Positions 25,862-33,891 of a stretch of 64,000 nt of DNA are shown here, one piece after another. How positions within the stretch are numbered: position 1 is the first letter of the stretch; the number at the start of each line of letters is the position of its first letter. The notes beneath the pieces are model-generated. The model did no database searches. It was given only the letters and a program-made list of their open reading frames with translations, and had not been told where the DNA came from. The translations under genes were made by a program, and so were the position numbers. This DNA is from Nocardiopsis ganjiahuensis DSM 45031 (GTDB lineage: Bacteria > Actinomycetota > Actinomycetes > Streptosporangiales > Streptosporangiaceae), in NCBI RefSeq assembly GCF_000341085.1, contig NZ_ANBA01000009.1:744001-808000 (forward strand), given 5' to 3'.

Positions 25862-25951
25862 TTCAGACTGTGTGGCTGTACTGCTGCGGTTGTGGCTGGT
25901 GTGGTTGGTGTGGCGGTGCTGCTGCGAATGCGGCCGGGCCGGCCCTCGGGG
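25862..25951 (-). other. CA-rich spacer between hyi and glxR
   Basis: On the coding strand this is a run such as CACACCAACCACACCAGCC, rich in C and A and poor in G, ending just before the glxR Shine-Dalgarno. Such unstructured C-rich RNA resembles Rho-utilisation sites. Confidence 0.55.
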
Positions 25952-26749
25952 TCAGCTCAGCCAGCCGAAGCTCTGCGCGCTGGGGACGGTCGGCTTGTAC
26001 TCCAGGCCGACCAGGCCCCGGTAACCGCCCGCCTGTGCGGCGGTGAGGAGTTCGTCGAGGGGCAGGTCGCCGGTGCCGGGCTCGCCGCGGCCGGGGGCGT
26101 CGGCGATCTGGATGTGCCCGAACTCGGCCGCGTGGTCGCGGACCACGGCGGCGACGTCCTCGCCGTTGACGGCCAGGTGGAAGAAGTCGGCGAGGAGCGC
26201 GACGTTCTCGGCTCCGGCCTCCTTGGCCTTCGCCACGAAGGCCAGGCCCTCGGCGGCGGTCTTGAGGGGGTAGTCCTCGGAGCCGCTGATGGGTTCGACG
26301 AGCACGGTGCCGCCCGTCTTGGCGACCGCGTTGGCCGCGGCGACGGTGTTGTCCAGAGCGATCCGGTCCTGCTCGGCGGGGTCGACCCCGTCCTGGCGCA
26401 GGCCGTAGAGGGCGTTGAAGCCGGTGGTGCCGGTGCGCTCGGCGATCTGGGCGACCACCTCGGTGTTGGCGAGGAACTCCGCGGTCCGGGAGGGGTGGGA
26501 CAGCACGCCGCGGTCGGGGCCGGGGAGCCGGCCCGCGAAGAAGTTGAGGCCGCTGAGGCGGACACCCGCGGTGTCGAGCGCGTCGACGAAGGCGTCGATC
26601 TCCTCCTGCGCCGGGGTGGCGCTGTCGAAGGGCCACCAGAACTCGACGGCGTGGAAGCCCGCGTCGCGTGCGGCCTGGGGGCGCTCGTTGACGGGGAGCT
26701 CAGTGAACAGCAGGGAGCAGTTCACCGTGTACCCGAGTGTGTGGCTCAT
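25952..26749 (-). CDS. hyi: hydroxypyruvate isomerase
   Basis: TIM-barrel isomerase interconverting hydroxypyruvate and tartronate semialdehyde. The 265-residue protein starts YTVNCSLLFTELPVNERP, has AVEFWWPFDSATP, TVLVEPISGSEDYPLKT (metal-binding Glu), NVALLADFFHLAVNGED (Asp/His metal ligands), FGHIQIADAPGRGEPGTG and GLEYKP (final Glu). These fit Hyi of the sugar phosphate isomerase/epimerase superfamily. GGAGG stands 6 nt before ATG 26749. An IclR-type operator lies 20 bp upstream of the start. Confidence 0.9.
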   Translation of the reverse strand: MSHTLGYTVNCSLLFTELPVNERPQAARDAGFHAVEFWWPFDSATPAQEEIDAFVDALDTAGVRLSGLNFFAGRLPGPDRGVLSHPSRTAEFLANTEVVAQIAERTGTTGFNALYGLRQDGVDPAEQDRIALDNTVAAANAVAKTGGTVLVEPISGSEDYPLKTAAEGLAFVAKAKEAGAENVALLADFFHLAVNGEDVAAVVRDHAAEFGHIQIADAPGRGEPGTGDLPLDELLTAAQAGGYRGLVGLEYKPTVPSAQSFGWLS

Positions 26750-26769
26750 GCGTTGCCTCCGGCATCCAC

Positions 26770-26784
26770 TTCCGCATTGTGGAA
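26770..26784. promoter_or_regulatory. IclR-type operator upstream of hyi-glxR-gcl
   Basis: TTCCGCA-T-TGTGGAA is a 7-1-7 inverted repeat with one mismatch, placed just before hyi. An overlapping GTGGAAA/TTTTCAC pair at 26779-26796 is a second symmetrical element. The 15-bp motif recurs upstream of uraD and of the IclR gene. Confidence 0.65.
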
Positions 26785-27058
26785 AGTAGTTTTCACTTTA
26801 AGGAATGCTTTGAGTGTGGGCCGGAGCACCGCCGCTTGTCAACCACCCGGGCGGCCAGAAGTTCGAACCCGCCCCCGCGGACAACCGCGCCAGCCCCGCC
26901 GAACCACTGCCGGCCCGCCACCGTCCACCCCGCACACCTCGCCGGTGCGCAGGAAATTCACGATTTCTTGATATCGGGACACGGATTCGACTGTTTTTCC
27001 GAGATCTCCCCTAGCCAGTGTTGACAAGGTCACACTGCCATCAACTAGAGTCCCTCCA

Positions 27059-27073
27059 ATCCGTAATACGGAA
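27059..27073. promoter_or_regulatory. IclR-type operator upstream of the uric-acid operon
   Basis: ATCCGTA-A-TACGGAA is a 7-1-7 inverted repeat (perfect in the inner 6 bp of each arm). A TTGACA at 27031-27036 lies just upstream, so repressor binding would affect initiation or elongation from that promoter. The remaining bases of the 26785-27168 gap carry no gene that I can see. Confidence 0.65.
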
Positions 27074-27168
27074 TCAGCTATCTGCACTACGAAAGCCCAG
27101 GCCGGTTCGACGTCCCTCCGCCCTCACCGGCGGACGGTCGGCGCACCGGCCGAGCCACGGGAGAACAC

Positions 27169-27723
27169 ATGCCCGAGACCACCCCGGACCAGTCGGGGGA
27201 CGCCGCCGACCCGGGTCTGGCGCGTCTGAACGCCCTCTCCGAGGAGGACCTGCGCACCGAACTCGCGCAGTGCCTGAACGTGGACCGCTGGGTGGAGGCC
27301 GTCGCGTCCGAGGCGCCCTACGCCGACCGCGGCACCCTGCTCGCACGGGCCGACGCCCACGCACGCGGGATCACCTCCGACGAGGTCGCCACCGCCCTGG
27401 CCCGCCACCCGCGGATCGGGGAGAAGGCCAAGGGCCAGGACACCGAGTCGGCCTGGTCGCGCGGGGAGCAGTCGGCGTTCGCCGCCGACACCGACGACGC
27501 CTCCGCCAGGGTCCAGCGGATCTTCACGTTCGCCCAGGGTGAGTACGAGGAGAGGTTCGGGCAGATCTACCTTGTCTGCGCCAGCGGCCGCAGCAGCCGC
27601 GAACTCCTCGCGGACCTGGTCGCACGGCTGGACAACGACCGCGACACCGAACTGACCGTCGTCGGCGAGGAGCTCCGCAAGATCTCCGGACTCCGCCTGG
27701 TCAAACTCCTGGAGGCAGCATGA
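27169..27723 (+). CDS. uraD: 2-oxo-4-hydroxy-4-carboxy-5-ureidoimidazoline (OHCU) decarboxylase
   Basis: Third step of uric acid breakdown: decarboxylates OHCU to S-allantoin. The 184-residue protein has LARLNALSEEDLRTELAQCL, the conserved RHPRIGEK with the catalytic His, the WSRGEQSA segment, and VCASGRSSRELLADL followed by ELRKISGLRLVKLL, all typical of the helical OHCU decarboxylase family. A GGGAGA precedes the ATG. The gene overlaps uraH by 4 bp, so both are made together. Confidence 0.93.
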   Translation: MPETTPDQSGDAADPGLARLNALSEEDLRTELAQCLNVDRWVEAVASEAPYADRGTLLARADAHARGITSDEVATALARHPRIGEKAKGQDTESAWSRGEQSAFAADTDDASARVQRIFTFAQGEYEERFGQIYLVCASGRSSRELLADLVARLDNDRDTELTVVGEELRKISGLRLVKLLEAA

Positions 27724-28064
27724 GCCACGTGACCACCCACATCCTGGACGCCGCCCTGGGCAGCCCCGCCCGTGACGTCCCGGTCCGCCTGGAAGCGGCC
27801 ACCGACCCCGGCCGCACCTCCTGGAAGACCGTCGCGGAGGGCCGCACCAACAGTGACGGCCGCGTGCCCGACCTGGGCCCCGACCAGCTCTCCGCCGGCT
27901 ACTACCGGGTCGTCTTCGACACCGGGGCCTACTTCACCGCGACGGGCCAGCGCGGGTTCTACCCCGAGGTCACCATCGTGTTCGACCTCTCCGAGGAGGA
28001 CCAGCACTACCACGTGCCCCTGCTGCTGAGCCCGTTCGCCTACTCCACCTACCGGGGCTCGTAG
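27720..28064 (+). CDS. uraH: 5-hydroxyisourate hydrolase (transthyretin-like)
   Basis: Second step of uric acid breakdown: hydrolyses 5-hydroxyisourate to OHCU. The 114-residue protein has the N-terminal signature VTTHILDAALGSPARDVPV (catalytic His), a central ISPEV-like strand region, YHVPLLLSPFAYSTYRGS and the C-terminal YRGS tetrapeptide that defines the family. It overlaps uraD (ATGA) and is followed, after 217 bp, by uricase. Confidence 0.95.
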   Translation: MSHVTTHILDAALGSPARDVPVRLEAATDPGRTSWKTVAEGRTNSDGRVPDLGPDQLSAGYYRVVFDTGAYFTATGQRGFYPEVTIVFDLSEEDQHYHVPLLLSPFAYSTYRGS

Positions 28065-28281
28065 GCCGGTCCCCAGCCGACGATCACCCGGTAACCAACC
28101 CTCCGGCCGAGGAGCACCGATCTGACACCGACCAGCCGGTAACACCTCAACCTCTTCGAGTGCGTGACAGGTCCTTCCGCATGACCACAGCGGTCCTCCC
28201 TCATACGCACGGCGCACCGACGCGAACACCGCGCTCGGCGCAAGCGATGAAACCGAATCCACACGGATGGAGTTCACCCTG

Positions 28282-29178
28282 ATGGGCATCAGACTCGGAG
28301 ACAACCAGTACGGCAAGGCCGAGGTCCGCCTCGTCCACGTCCAGCGCGACACCGACGTCCACCAGATCAAGGACGTCAACGTCACCTCCCAGCTCCGCGG
28401 CGACCTGGAGGACGTCCACACCGTCGGCGACAACTCCAAGTGCCTGCCGACCGACACGCAGAAGAACACCGTCTACGCCAAGGCCCGCGAGTGGGGCGGC
28501 GTCGGCGCGATCGAGGACTTCGCCCTGCGCCTGGCCCGTCACTTCGTGGACGAACACGAGTACGTGCACGGGGCCCGCCAGGAGATCCAGGAGTACTCCT
28601 GGGACCGGATCGACACCGCGCACGGCCCGCACGACCACGCCTTCTCCCGTCGCGGGGCCGAGACCCGCACCACCGTCGTCAACAAGGACGGCGACAACGA
28701 GTGGGTGGTGTCCGGCTTCGAGGGCCTGACCGTCCTCAAGTCCACCGGCTCGGAGTTCCACGGCTACCCGAAGACCCGGTACACGACCCTTCCCGAGGTC
28801 ACCGACCGGATCCTGGCCACCGACGTCACCGCCCGCTGGCGCTACGTCGGCACCGACCACGACTTCGACAAGTCGTACGCCTCCGTCCGGGCCCTGTGCC
28901 TGGAGGCCTTCGCCGAGACGCACAGCCTCGCCCTCCAGCAGACGCTGTACGCGATGGGCACGGCCGTCCTGGAGGCCCACCCCGAGATCGCCGAGATCCG
29001 CTTCTCCATGCCGAACAACCACCACTTCCTGGTGGACCTCTCCCCGTTCGGCCTGGACAACCCCAACGAGGTCTTCTTCGCCGCCGACCGCCCGTACGGC
29101 AAGATCGAGGCCACGGTCGAGCGCGACGACGCCCCCGGGGCGGGCGAGGCCTGGAAGACCGTTCCCGGCTTCGTCTGA
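28282..29178 (+). CDS. uricase (urate oxidase)
   Basis: Cofactor-free oxidase converting uric acid to 5-hydroxyisourate with O2. The 298-residue protein has the paired T-fold domains: LGDNQYGKAEVRLVHVQRD at the start, DNSKCLPTDTQKNTVYAKA (catalytic Thr/Lys region), FEGLTVLKSTGSEF, and the C-terminal MPNNHHFLVDLSPFGLDNPN. Start at ATG 28282 is preferred over 28267 because GGAG lies 9 nt upstream. The 217-bp gap before it has no gene and contains a direct repeat CCGGTAAC. Confidence 0.94.
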   Translation: MGIRLGDNQYGKAEVRLVHVQRDTDVHQIKDVNVTSQLRGDLEDVHTVGDNSKCLPTDTQKNTVYAKAREWGGVGAIEDFALRLARHFVDEHEYVHGARQEIQEYSWDRIDTAHGPHDHAFSRRGAETRTTVVNKDGDNEWVVSGFEGLTVLKSTGSEFHGYPKTRYTTLPEVTDRILATDVTARWRYVGTDHDFDKSYASVRALCLEAFAETHSLALQQTLYAMGTAVLEAHPEIAEIRFSMPNNHHFLVDLSPFGLDNPNEVFFAADRPYGKIEATVERDDAPGAGEAWKTVPGFV

Positions 29179-29464
29179 CCCCCTGGCGCCGGGGACCACC
29201 CCAAGGTCCTCCCCGGCGCTCCCTGAACACCGGGGCCCGCGCGTGCGGCCGGGCCCCGGCACCCCCCCATCCGGGGCCTCCCCGGCGCTTTCCCCATCCG
29301 GGGCCTTCCCCGCCTGCCCAGCGAGAGTTGGGCCACACCGGCCTTCGGCATGCCCGAAAACAGGCGTCTCAGACAGCCGAGGCCGGCGCGACACCACCGG
29401 GCACACGCCCGGAGAACCCGGTCACCCCTCAGTGACCACCGATCGCAAAGGCTGGAAACTGGCC

Positions 29465-31000
29465 ATGTCGAACAGTCCGTCCGCGAAGGACTCGGCCACA
29501 ACGAACGCCACGAACCCCGCGCGTCCCGAGGACGAGAAGCTGCCCCTGCGGCTGATGCTCGTCTACGGGCTCCAGCACATCCTCACCATGTACGCCGGTG
29601 CGGTGGCACCGGCACTCGTCATCGGCGCCGCCGCTGGGCTCGCGAACGATCCCGCCGCCATGGGAATCCTCGTCAGCGGCGCGCTCCTGGTGGCGGGAAT
29701 CGCCACCCTCATGCAGACCGTCGGCCACAAGCGGATCGGCGCCCAGATGCCGATCGTGGTGGCCTGCTCGTTCGTCCCCGTCAGCGCCATCACCGCGCTG
29801 GCGGCCGGCCAGAACGGCGAGAACCTCCCCGTGGCCTTCGGCGCGTCGATGGCCGCGGGCGTGTTCGCCCTGCTCCTGACACCGTTCTTCGGCCAGCTGA
29901 TCCGGTTCTTCCCGCCGATCGTCACGGGCACGATCATCACGGTGATCGGGGTCAGCCTGATGCCGGTGGCCGCCCGCTGGATCATGGACGGCGCCACCCA
30001 CGTCGCAGTGGACGGCTCCGAGGTCCCCGCCGCCCCGCTGGGCAACCTCGCCCTGGCCGGACTGACCCTGGCGGTCATCCTCATCGGCTCCCGCCTGTTC
30101 CCCGGCATCTGGGGACGGCTGTCCATCCTGCTCGGCCTGATCGTGGGCACGCTCGTCGCGATCCCGCTCGGCGCGGCCGACTTCAGCCGGGTGGGCGAGG
30201 CCGACTTCGTGTTCAACCCCGCGTCGGTGTTCTACTTCGGCGCGCCCCAGTTCGAGGTCACCGCGATCCTCACCATGTGCATCATCATGCTCGTGGTCCT
30301 GACCGAGGGCGCCTCGCACATCATCGCGGTCGGTGAGATCACCGGCTCCAAGGTCGACGCCAAGCGCATCTCGGCGGGCCTGCGCGCCGACGTCAGCGGT
30401 TCGATCATCGGCCCGATCTTCAGCGCCACCCCCACCAGCTCGTTCGCGCAGAACATCGGCCTGCTCGCCCTGACCGGCATCCGCAGCCGCTACGTGGTCG
30501 CCACCGGCGCGGCCATCCTGCTGACCCTGGGCATGTTCCCGGTGCTCGGCGGGGTCATGGCCGCCATCCCCACCCCGGTGCTGGGCGGGGCCGGCCTGGT
30601 CCTGTTCGGCAGTGTGGCCGCCAGCGGGGTCAAGACCCTGGCCAAGGTGGACTTCACCAACAACCTCAACCTGATCCTGGTCGCCGCCTCGGTGGGCGTG
30701 GCGATCATCCCGCTGGCCTACCCGACCTTCTACTCCTTCCTCCCGGAGTCGGTCGAGCTGATCGCGCACTCGGGCATCATCGGCGCGGCGATCGTCTCGA
30801 TCCTGCTGAACATCTGCTTCAACGTGATCGGCCGCGGCCCCTCGGCCTCCCCCGCCGAGATCGACCAGGCGGAGATCGGCAGCGCCGGGCCCGGTGAGGC
30901 CAAGTACACCGACCAGGCCGGCGCGACCTACCGCGGCGAGGAGGAGCGCGAGGCCGACAGGAGCGAGACCGGGGAGGCGGAGCGCCCCGAGCGGACCTGA
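29465..31000 (+). CDS. nucleobase:cation symporter-2 (NCS2) family permease, probably uric acid/xanthine
   Basis: Integral membrane importer of 511 residues with about 12-14 hydrophobic segments. Family marks are LMLVYGLQHILTMYAGAVAPAL at the first membrane segment (shown here only in part), a HKRIGAQMPIVVACSF region, and the NCS2 signature FAQNIGLLALTGIRSRYV. The C-terminal ~60 residues are hydrophilic and acidic. Its place directly after uricase suggests urate or xanthine as substrate. The upstream 286 bp contain short direct repeats (CCCCATCCGGGGCC) and no gene. A terminator follows at 31021. Confidence 0.92.
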   Translation: MSNSPSAKDSATTNATNPARPEDEKLPLRLMLVYGLQHILTMYAGAVAPALVIGAAAGLANDPAAMGILVSGALLVAGIATLMQTVGHKRIGAQMPIVVACSFVPVSAITALAAGQNGENLPVAFGASMAAGVFALLLTPFFGQLIRFFPPIVTGTIITVIGVSLMPVAARWIMDGATHVAVDGSEVPAAPLGNLALAGLTLAVILIGSRLFPGIWGRLSILLGLIVGTLVAIPLGAADFSRVGEADFVFNPASVFYFGAPQFEVTAILTMCIIMLVVLTEGASHIIAVGEITGSKVDAKRISAGLRADVSGSIIGPIFSATPTSSFAQNIGLLALTGIRSRYVVATGAAILLTLGMFPVLGGVMAAIPTPVLGGAGLVLFGSVAASGVKTLAKVDFTNNLNLILVAASVGVAIIPLAYPTFYSFLPESVELIAHSGIIGAAIVSILLNICFNVIGRGPSASPAEIDQAEIGSAGPGEAKYTDQAGATYRGEEEREADRSETGEAERPERT

Positions 31001-31020
31001 CCTCGGTCCACCCCCGTCCC

Positions 31021-31053
31021 GGGGCGGGCGCACCGTGAAGGTGCGCCCGCCCC
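31021..31053 (+). terminator. terminator after the NCS2 permease
   Basis: A perfect 14-bp stem (31021-31034 with 31040-31053, loop GTGAA) starts 21 bp after the permease stop, separating it from the LysR gene. Confidence 0.85.
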
Positions 31054-31079
31054 ACTTCTGTTAAGCGAAGGTGAATGGT

Positions 31080-32024
31080 ATGCCTGTGAGGGTGACCGAC
31101 TGGGACCTGCGCAAGCTGCGCGTACTCCGCACCCTCGAAGAGCTCGGAACCGTCCGCGCCACCGCCGAGGCGCTGTCCATGACGCCTTCGGCCGTCTCCC
31201 AACAGCTGTCGTCGCTGTCCCAGCAGGTGGGGGTGGCCCTGTTGGAGGCGCACGGGCGCCGGGTGCGGCTCACCGACGCCGCGCACGTGCTGCTGCGGCA
31301 CACCGACGTGGTGCTGGCCCAGCTGGAGCGGGCCGAGGCCGAGCTCGACGGGTTCGTCCGCGGTGAGGCCGGACGGGTGCGCGTGGGCACCTTCGCCACC
31401 GCGATCCCGGGCCTGGTGGTCCCGGCGCTGAACGCCCTGCGCGCGGCCCACCCGGGGCTGCGCACCCGGGTGCACCAGGCCGAGGCGGCCGAGGTGTACG
31501 AACTGCTCTCGGCGGGTGAGATCGACATCGGCCTGTCCCTGGCCGCGCAGGCGCCCACCGGCAACGACGGCCGCTACGACCGGACCGAGCTGCTCACCGA
31601 CCCCCTGGACGTGGCCGTGCCCGCCCAGCACCGGCTCGCCACCTCGCCCGCCCTGCGCCTGCGCGACCTCGCCGAGGAGCCGTGGATCTACGGTGCTTCG
31701 GGACCCTGGCGGGACATCACCCTCGCGGCCTGCGCCCAGGCCGGGTTCGCCCCCGAACAGGCCCACGTGGCCTCCGACTGGCGGGCCATCCTGGACATGG
31801 TGGCGGCCGGCATGGGGGTGGCGCTGATCCCCCGGCTGGCCGCGACCCGTGACGCGCCCGGGGTGGCCCTGCGCATCCCCCGCTCGGAGCAGCCGCGCCG
31901 CCACGTGGTCACCGCCGTGCGCTCCGGCTCCGGGGAGCGCCCGCAGATCGCCCTCGCCCTGCGGGCCCTGGCCGAGGCGGCAGCACGCCTCAGCACCGCA
32001 AATGTTCAGTTGAAACGAACATAA
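31080..32024 (+). CDS. LysR-family transcriptional regulator
   Basis: A 314-residue LysR regulator with an N-terminal winged HTH (about 5-65: LRKLRVLRTLEELGTVRATA, then SAVSQQLSSLSQQVGVALLE) and a periplasmic-binding-protein-like effector domain (GRVRVGTFATAIPGLV; VAAGMGVALIPRLA). Its position between the urate permease and allantoicase suggests control of purine or nitrogen use. GTG at 31071 and a later GTG are alternative starts. The end of the gene overlaps an inverted repeat at 32000-32020 that may be its operator for alc. Confidence 0.88.
   Translation: MPVRVTDWDLRKLRVLRTLEELGTVRATAEALSMTPSAVSQQLSSLSQQVGVALLEAHGRRVRLTDAAHVLLRHTDVVLAQLERAEAELDGFVRGEAGRVRVGTFATAIPGLVVPALNALRAAHPGLRTRVHQAEAAEVYELLSAGEIDIGLSLAAQAPTGNDGRYDRTELLTDPLDVAVPAQHRLATSPALRLRDLAEEPWIYGASGPWRDITLAACAQAGFAPEQAHVASDWRAILDMVAAGMGVALIPRLAATRDAPGVALRIPRSEQPRRHVVTAVRSGSGERPQIALALRALAEAAARLSTANVQLKRT
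32000..32020. promoter_or_regulatory. inverted repeat upstream of allantoicase gene, overlapping end of the LysR gene
   Basis: ATGTTCAGTT and its partner AAACGAACAT are symmetric around three bases (8 of 10 pairs, with the outer 6 perfect). It lies 86-106 bp before the alc start in an otherwise AT-rich leader, suitable for an activator or repressor. Confidence 0.5.
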
Positions 32025-32105
32025 TGATCAAAAACTTTCGCTGGAATTAACCGGTTTCTCCTGCGACTCTGGAAAGGCCCCACCACAGAGACCAACAGGA
32101 GAAAC

Positions 32106-33221
32106 GTGAGCCAGGCCCCGTCCTTCGACCCCCGCGCCTACAACGCCCAGCCGTACCCCGGCGGCGACCCCTACGGTGACTTCAAGAAGACCGAGCTGGA
32201 CTTCTCCGGGCTGGTCGACCTCGCCGACCGCCGCCTCGGCGCCGGTGTCGTGGCCGCCAACGACGAGTTCTTCGCCGAGCGCGAGAACCTGCTCCGGACC
32301 GAGCCCGCGGTGTTCGACCCGCACCACTTCGGGCACAAGGGCAAGGTCATGGACGGCTGGGAGACCCGGCGGCGCCGCGGTGTGAGCGCCGAGCAGCCCC
32401 ACCCCACCGCCGAGGACCACGACTGGGCCCTGGTCCGTTTCGCCCTGCCCGGGATCATCCGCGGCCTCGTCGTGGACACCGCGCACTTCCGCGGCAACCA
32501 CCCCACCGAGATCAGCGTCGAGGCCGCCCACCTGGAGGGCACCCCCACCACCGAGGAGCTCCTCGCCGCCGAGTGGACCGAGATCGTCCCCCGCACCCCG
32601 GTTTACGGCCACGCCGAGAACGGGTTCGAGGTGGAGGACCCCCGCCGCTGGACCCACCTGCGCCTCAAGCAGTTCCCCGACGGCGGTGTGGCGCGCCTGC
32701 GCGTGTACGGCGAGCCCGTCGCCGACCCCGCCTGGCTGGCCGCGCTCGGCAGCTTCGACGTCGCCGCGCTGGTCAACGGCGGCTCCGTCGAGGACGCCTC
32801 GGACCGTTTCTACTCCTCGCCGGAGAACATCATCCAGCCCGGGCGTTCGCACAAGATGGACGACGGCTGGGAGAACCGCCGCCGCCGCGACACCGGCAAC
32901 GACTGGGTGCGCTTCCGCCTCACCGCCCAGGCCTCCGTCCGGGCCATCGAGCTCGACACCGCTTACCTGAAGGGCAACTCCGCCGGCTGGGTGACCGTCC
33001 TGGGCCGCGACGGCGACGGCGAGTGGTTCGAGATCGTGGGCCGCACCAGGCTCCAGCCCGACAGCGCCCACCGCTTCGTCCTGGACAGCCCGGTCACCGT
33101 GACCCACATCCGCACCGACGTGTTCCCCGACGGCGGTATCGCCCGCCTGAACGTCTACGGCACCCTCACCGAGGCCGGCGAGGCGGACCTGCGCAAGCGC
33201 TGGGAATCCGCTCGGAGCTGA
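32106..33221 (+). CDS. alc: allantoicase
   Basis: Hydrolyses allantoate to ureidoglycolate and urea. The 371-residue protein consists of two homologous beta-sandwich (galactose-binding-like) halves. Paired motifs are DGWETRRRRG and DGWENRRRRD, RGLVVDTAHFRGNHP and RAIELDTAYLKGNSAG, FPDGGVARLRVYGE and FPDGGIARLNVYGT. The duplication is characteristic of the family. AGGAG lies 4 nt before the GTG start. A strong terminator follows at 33237. Confidence 0.95.
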   Translation: MSQAPSFDPRAYNAQPYPGGDPYGDFKKTELDFSGLVDLADRRLGAGVVAANDEFFAERENLLRTEPAVFDPHHFGHKGKVMDGWETRRRRGVSAEQPHPTAEDHDWALVRFALPGIIRGLVVDTAHFRGNHPTEISVEAAHLEGTPTTEELLAAEWTEIVPRTPVYGHAENGFEVEDPRRWTHLRLKQFPDGGVARLRVYGEPVADPAWLAALGSFDVAALVNGGSVEDASDRFYSSPENIIQPGRSHKMDDGWENRRRRDTGNDWVRFRLTAQASVRAIELDTAYLKGNSAGWVTVLGRDGDGEWFEIVGRTRLQPDSAHRFVLDSPVTVTHIRTDVFPDGGIARLNVYGTLTEAGEADLRKRWESARS

Positions 33222-33236
33222 TCCCTCCCGAGATCC

Positions 33237-33266
33237 GGGGCGGGCACGCGTCAGCGTGCCCGCCCC
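33237..33266 (+). terminator. terminator after allantoicase
   Basis: A perfect 13-bp stem (33237-33249 with 33254-33266, loop GTCA) starts 15 bp after the alc stop. Confidence 0.85.
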
Positions 33267-33317
33267 TCCACATGTCCGGGGGCAGCCGTCTCCCCAGGCC
33301 GGCGCATAACGCCCCAC

Positions 33318-33791
33318 GTGTCACGGCCGGTCACTTCTTCTGCCGGAAGGGCGGAAGAGCCAACAGCGGCACCGAAGACAGCCGTCCCCCCAGGCCTGCG
33401 ATGAGCGGTACTCGTGTCGCGGCCGGTCACTCCTTCTGACGGACAAGCGGCGGCGAAGGCGGGAGCTGGCCCGGGTGGCCTTTGGGGCTCAGCTTTGCAG
33501 GGCGAGGCGTCCGAAACCCGCGCGTGGAGGTGTCCGGTACTTCCGAAACCGGCAGCTCCCCGATGATCTTGCTCTTAGCGCCGTTCTCGGCGCCGAGAGT
33601 GGCGCTAGGAGCAAGATCATTTGCGGGAAGGGACCCGAAACCCGCCCCGGACCGGCCCACTCACGCTCGCTGCCGCTGTTGCGTTGGGACGCTTGACCAG
33701 CCGCGACACGACCAAGTGGTCCGCGCAGGCCTGGGGAGGCTGCTGCCCTCGCTGCCGCTTGTCCGTCGGAACCGGCAACCGGCCGCGACAC
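33318..33791. repeat. nested inverted-repeat element between alc and allB
   Basis: The 670-bp gap 33222-33891 has no supported gene but is highly structured. GTGTCGCGGCCGGT-type 14-mers occur four times: 33318-33331 and 33414-33427 forward, 33696-33709 and 33778-33791 reversed. Arms 33414-33460 and 33745-33791 pair over 39 of 47 positions with equal internal spacing. At the centre, 33563-33620 is a 58-bp palindrome with 26 of 29 pairs. This looks like a MITE or a REP-like palindromic unit; no terminal target duplication was identified. Confidence 0.65.
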
Positions 33792-33891
33792 GACCAGGCG
33801 TCGGGTTCGGGCCCAGAATCTCGGGTGGCCCTCCCCCTGAACGCGAACGGGCGCCCCACCTCGCGGTAGGGCGCCCGGAAGGCTCAGGGAA

